From NCBI GenBank assembly GCA_025057335.1, contig JANWXG010000100.1, forward strand, positions 1 to 8,384: a stretch of 8,384 nt of DNA, given 5' to 3'. The stretch comes from a bacterium. GTDB taxonomy: Bacteria; Armatimonadota; HRBIN16. Every line of letters starts with the position of its first letter. Positions within the stretch are counted from its first letter, which is position 1. Below the pieces are notes generated by a model. The model ran no database searches. It was not told the origin of the DNA and worked only from the letters and a program-made list of their open reading frames with translations. A program made the translations under genes and the position numbers. Positions 6,488 through 8,384 of the stretch are shown one piece after another.

Positions 6488-8028
6488 CGGGCATACTCCA
6501 CTGCGCGCGTCTCGCGAATCACTGTCACCTTAATCTGCCCCGGATACTCCATCTCCTGCTCGATTTTGCGCGCAATCTCCCGCGCCAGCCGCATCGCCTC
6601 TAGGTCATCCACCTGGTCGGGCTTGACAATCAGGCGTACCTCGCGCCCTGCTTGCACCGCAAACGCCTTCTCCACGCCAGGGAACGAGTCCGCAATCTGC
6701 TCTAGGCTCTGCACCCGCTTGACGTAGTTCTCCAGCATTTCGCGCCGCGCTCCGGGGCGCGCTGCGGAAAGCGAGTCCGCAATCGCAACGATGAGCGCCT
6801 CGATGCTAGCGGGTTCCACGTCGAAGTGGTGCGCGCCTGCTGCGTTCGCCACCTCTTCCGATTCGCCGTAGCGACGCAGGATTTCGATGGTCAGCAGCGC
6901 GTGCGGACCTTCCGACTCGTGGTCTGCAACCTTGCCGATGTCGTGCAACAAGCCGGCTCGCTTCGCCAGGGCGACGTTCGCACCTAGCTCACTGGCAATG
7001 ACGCCACACAGGTGCGCGACCTCGACACTGTGCGCCAGCACGTTCTGTCCGTAGCTAGTGCGGTAGCGCATCTTGCCCAGCATTTTGACGAGCTCGGGTG
7101 CCAGTCCGGTTACACCCGTCTCCAGCACCGCGCGCTCACCCGCCTCCCAGATGCGCCGCTCGACCTCCTCACGCGCCTTCTCCACCACCTCTTCGATACG
7201 CGCGGGGTGGATGCGTCCGTCGGCGATGAGGTTGGTGAGGGCGATGCGCGCCACCTCTCGTCGGATGGGATCGAAGCACGATAACACCACCGCTTCTGGG
7301 GTGTCGTCGATGATGAGGTCGACGCCAGTGGCGATCTCGAAGGAGCGAATGTTGCGTCCCTCTCGCCCGATGATTCGCCCCTTCATCTCATCGTTCGGCA
7401 GCGGCACCACCGAGACGGTGGTCTCGGTGACCTGGTCGACGGCGCACCGTTGCATGGCGTCGATGAGTATTTCGCGAGCGCGTCGTTCCCCCTCCCGACG
7501 AGCTTCCTCCTCGATATCGCGTATCAGGCGAGCCGCTTCTTGACGGGCAGTCTCTTCTACGCTGCGCAGGAATATCTGTCGTGCTTCTTCAGGGGTCAGC
7601 CCTGAGATGCGCTGCAGCTCTTGCTTTTGTCGCTCCAAGAGCGCCTCCACTTCGCGGCGCAGGCTGCCGATTTCCGCCTCTTTGGCAGCCAGTTGCCGCT
7701 CCTTGCGCTCTACCCCTTCCAAACGCCGGTCCAGGGTCTCTTCCTTATGAGCCAGCCTTCGCTCTATCCTCTGTATCTCCGCACGTTTTTCGCGGTTCTC
7801 CCGTTCCGCCTCCGCGCGGATGCGGTAGGCTTCTTCCTTCGCCTCTAGCACCGCTTCCTTCTTAAGGGCATCTATCTGCTTGAGCGCCTCTTCGCGCTCC
7901 TGCTGTAACTGGGCGATTCGCGCCTTGATTTCGGTCTCTTTCGGTAGGATGAGCTTGCGCCAGAGAAGAACAGTGGCAGCTCCTGCCACGACCAAACCTG
8001 TTGCCGTGCCGACCAGTATCTCGATCAC
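6484..8028 (-). CDS. rny: Ribonuclease Y
   Basis: This is a 514-residue, full-length RNase Y, the membrane-anchored endoribonuclease that starts decay of many mRNAs in bacteria lacking RNase E or using both. Domain order is canonical: N-terminal membrane helix (about 4-23), a long charged coiled coil (about 30-190) for dimerisation, a KH RNA-binding domain with GRIIGREGRN (217-226; GREG is the GxxG loop), and an HD domain with His333 in AHSVEVAHL, HD at 362-363 in LLHDIGKV, a following HH (400-401) and Asp418 in AIADSLSAARPGARRE. The start is GTG 8028, with GGAGGTG 7 nt upstream. It overlaps ymdB by 4 nt and lies 86 nt downstream of recA. A short hairpin can cover part of the ribosome binding site. 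No convincing separate promoter is seen, so readthrough from recA is possible. Confidence 0.97.
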   Translation of the reverse strand: MIEILVGTATGLVVAGAATVLLWRKLILPKETEIKARIAQLQQEREEALKQIDALKKEAVLEAKEEAYRIRAEAERENREKRAEIQRIERRLAHKEETLDRRLEGVERKERQLAAKEAEIGSLRREVEALLERQKQELQRISGLTPEEARQIFLRSVEETARQEAARLIRDIEEEARREGERRAREILIDAMQRCAVDQVTETTVSVVPLPNDEMKGRIIGREGRNIRSFEIATGVDLIIDDTPEAVVLSCFDPIRREVARIALTNLIADGRIHPARIEEVVEKAREEVERRIWEAGERAVLETGVTGLAPELVKMLGKMRYRTSYGQNVLAHSVEVAHLCGVIASELGANVALAKRAGLLHDIGKVADHESEGPHALLTIEILRRYGESEEVANAAGAHHFDVEPASIEALIVAIADSLSAARPGARREMLENYVKRVQSLEQIADSFPGVEKAFAVQAGREVRLIVKPDQVDDLEAMRLAREIARKIEQEMEYPGQIKVTVIRETRAVEYAR

Positions 8029-8035
8029 CTTCTCT

Positions 8036-8055
8036 CACCTCCAGGCTCGCTGGAG
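8036..8055 (-). promoter_or_regulatory. rny ribosome binding site, partly within a small hairpin
   Basis: The Shine-Dalgarno GGAGGTG (8042-8036) is 7 nt before the GTG start and decides it. Its GGAG lies in the 3' arm of a perfect 6-bp stem: CTCCAG (8055-8050), loop of 5 nt, CTGGAG (8044-8039). Folding would partly mask the site and could limit RNase Y translation. RNase Y self-regulation is a possible reason, but this is inference. Confidence 0.4.
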
Positions 8056-8063
8056 AGACCAGA

Positions 8064-8094
8064 GGGTGAGCGAAGGGCTTCGGAAAAGTCACCC
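8064..8094 (-). other. Imperfect hairpin in the recA-rny gap, possible attenuator
   Basis: On the minus strand GGGTGA (8094-8089) pairs with TCACCC (8069-8064), enclosing an inner CGAA-GCCC-TTCG stem-loop. An internal loop separates the two stems. There is no U-tract directly after it. It could be a weak terminator for recA or a processing site; I cannot tell which. Confidence 0.3.
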
Positions 8095-8114
8095 CATACC
8101 GTTATACAAGTTAA

Positions 8115-8384
8115 TTACTCGACGGCTCCCGCAATTTCCTCCAGAGGAGGGGAAGAGGTTACCGCTACCACGCCACCAGAACGGATGCGGGCTTCAATCT
8201 CGTCAGCGATGTCGGGGTGTTCCTCCAAGAAGGTGCGGGCGTTCTCCCTTCCCTGACCGAGCCGGATGTCGCCGTAGGTGAACCAGGTGCCCGACTTGGT
8301 GATGATGCCGCTCTCCACGCCGAGGTCGAGGATACCTCCTGCACGCGAGATGCCCTTGCCGAAAATGATGTCGAACTCCGCTTG
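8115..8384 (-). CDS. recA: Recombinase RecA, C-terminal part (5' end outside window)
   Basis: The last 89 residues of RecA are encoded here, ending at TAA 8117-8115. The frame is open to the right edge. The stretch QAEFDIIFGKGISRAGGILD is typical of the end of the RecA core, followed by LGVESGIITKSGTWFTYGD and the C-terminal domain IRLGQGRENARTFLEEHPD. RecA forms filaments on single-stranded DNA for homologous recombination and triggers the SOS response in the cytoplasm. The Walker A and B motifs lie outside the window. The tail after the C-terminal domain is short and only mildly acidic (PPLEEIAGAVE), unlike the strongly acidic tail of E. coli RecA. The GTG at 8318 is an internal codon, not the start. 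Confidence 0.97.
   Translation of the reverse strand, partial: QAEFDIIFGKGISRAGGILDLGVESGIITKSGTWFTYGDIRLGQGRENARTFLEEHPDIADEIEARIRSGGVVAVTSSPPLEEIAGAVE

Noticed and set aside
8101..8106. TATAAC on the minus strand as a -10 box for rny
   Set aside because: No acceptable -35 element lies 16-18 nt upstream and the TGN extension is not in register, so I do not call a promoter.

Overview
The window is GC-rich bacterial DNA in which every gene I can support lies on the minus strand. Transcription therefore runs from high to low coordinates: recA (3' end only), rny, ymdB, a PKD-domain exported protein, an exported flavoenzyme with S-layer homology (SLH) domains, a PEP-CTERM protein, and a membrane/coiled-coil protein that runs off the left edge. 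The recA-rny-ymdB order is widely conserved in bacteria, so it marks a chromosomal core locus. SLH domains, a PEP-CTERM sorting tail and exported FN3/PKD proteins together suggest a diderm, environmental, possibly thermophilic lineage. Armatimonadota is my best guess, inferred from gene content only.

Right part (5651-8384): the last 89 residues of RecA, an 86-nt gap with two possible hairpins, then RNase Y (GTG start) and the metallophosphoesterase YmdB, which overlap by 4 nt as ATGA. This is a housekeeping unit for DNA repair, mRNA decay and cyclic-nucleotide or RNA-linked signalling. All expected catalytic residues are visible.

Middle (1976-5623): two exported proteins. The first starts 27 nt after ymdB and may share its transcript. 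It is a beta-sandwich protein with a long Gly/Pro-rich insert and a C-terminal PKD domain. The second is a 771-residue protein with signal peptide, FN3 domain, FAD-dependent oxidoreductase domain and three SLH repeats, apparently a flavoenzyme held on the cell surface. A strong GC hairpin follows each gene.

Left part (1-1975): a 322-nt gap holds a clear sigma70-type promoter for a small secreted PEP-CTERM protein with a PPC-like domain. That gene ends at a 12-bp perfect hairpin. Beyond it a weaker promoter and a TTG start open a 310-codon partial gene for a protein with three membrane segments and a long charged helical region. This gene is easy to miss because of its TTG start and its lack of a stop inside the window.

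I found no RNA genes, CRISPR arrays, insertion sequences or phage genes. The part most worth a second look is the run of cell-surface proteins, above all the SLH-anchored flavoenzyme, placed directly after a conserved RNA-decay operon.
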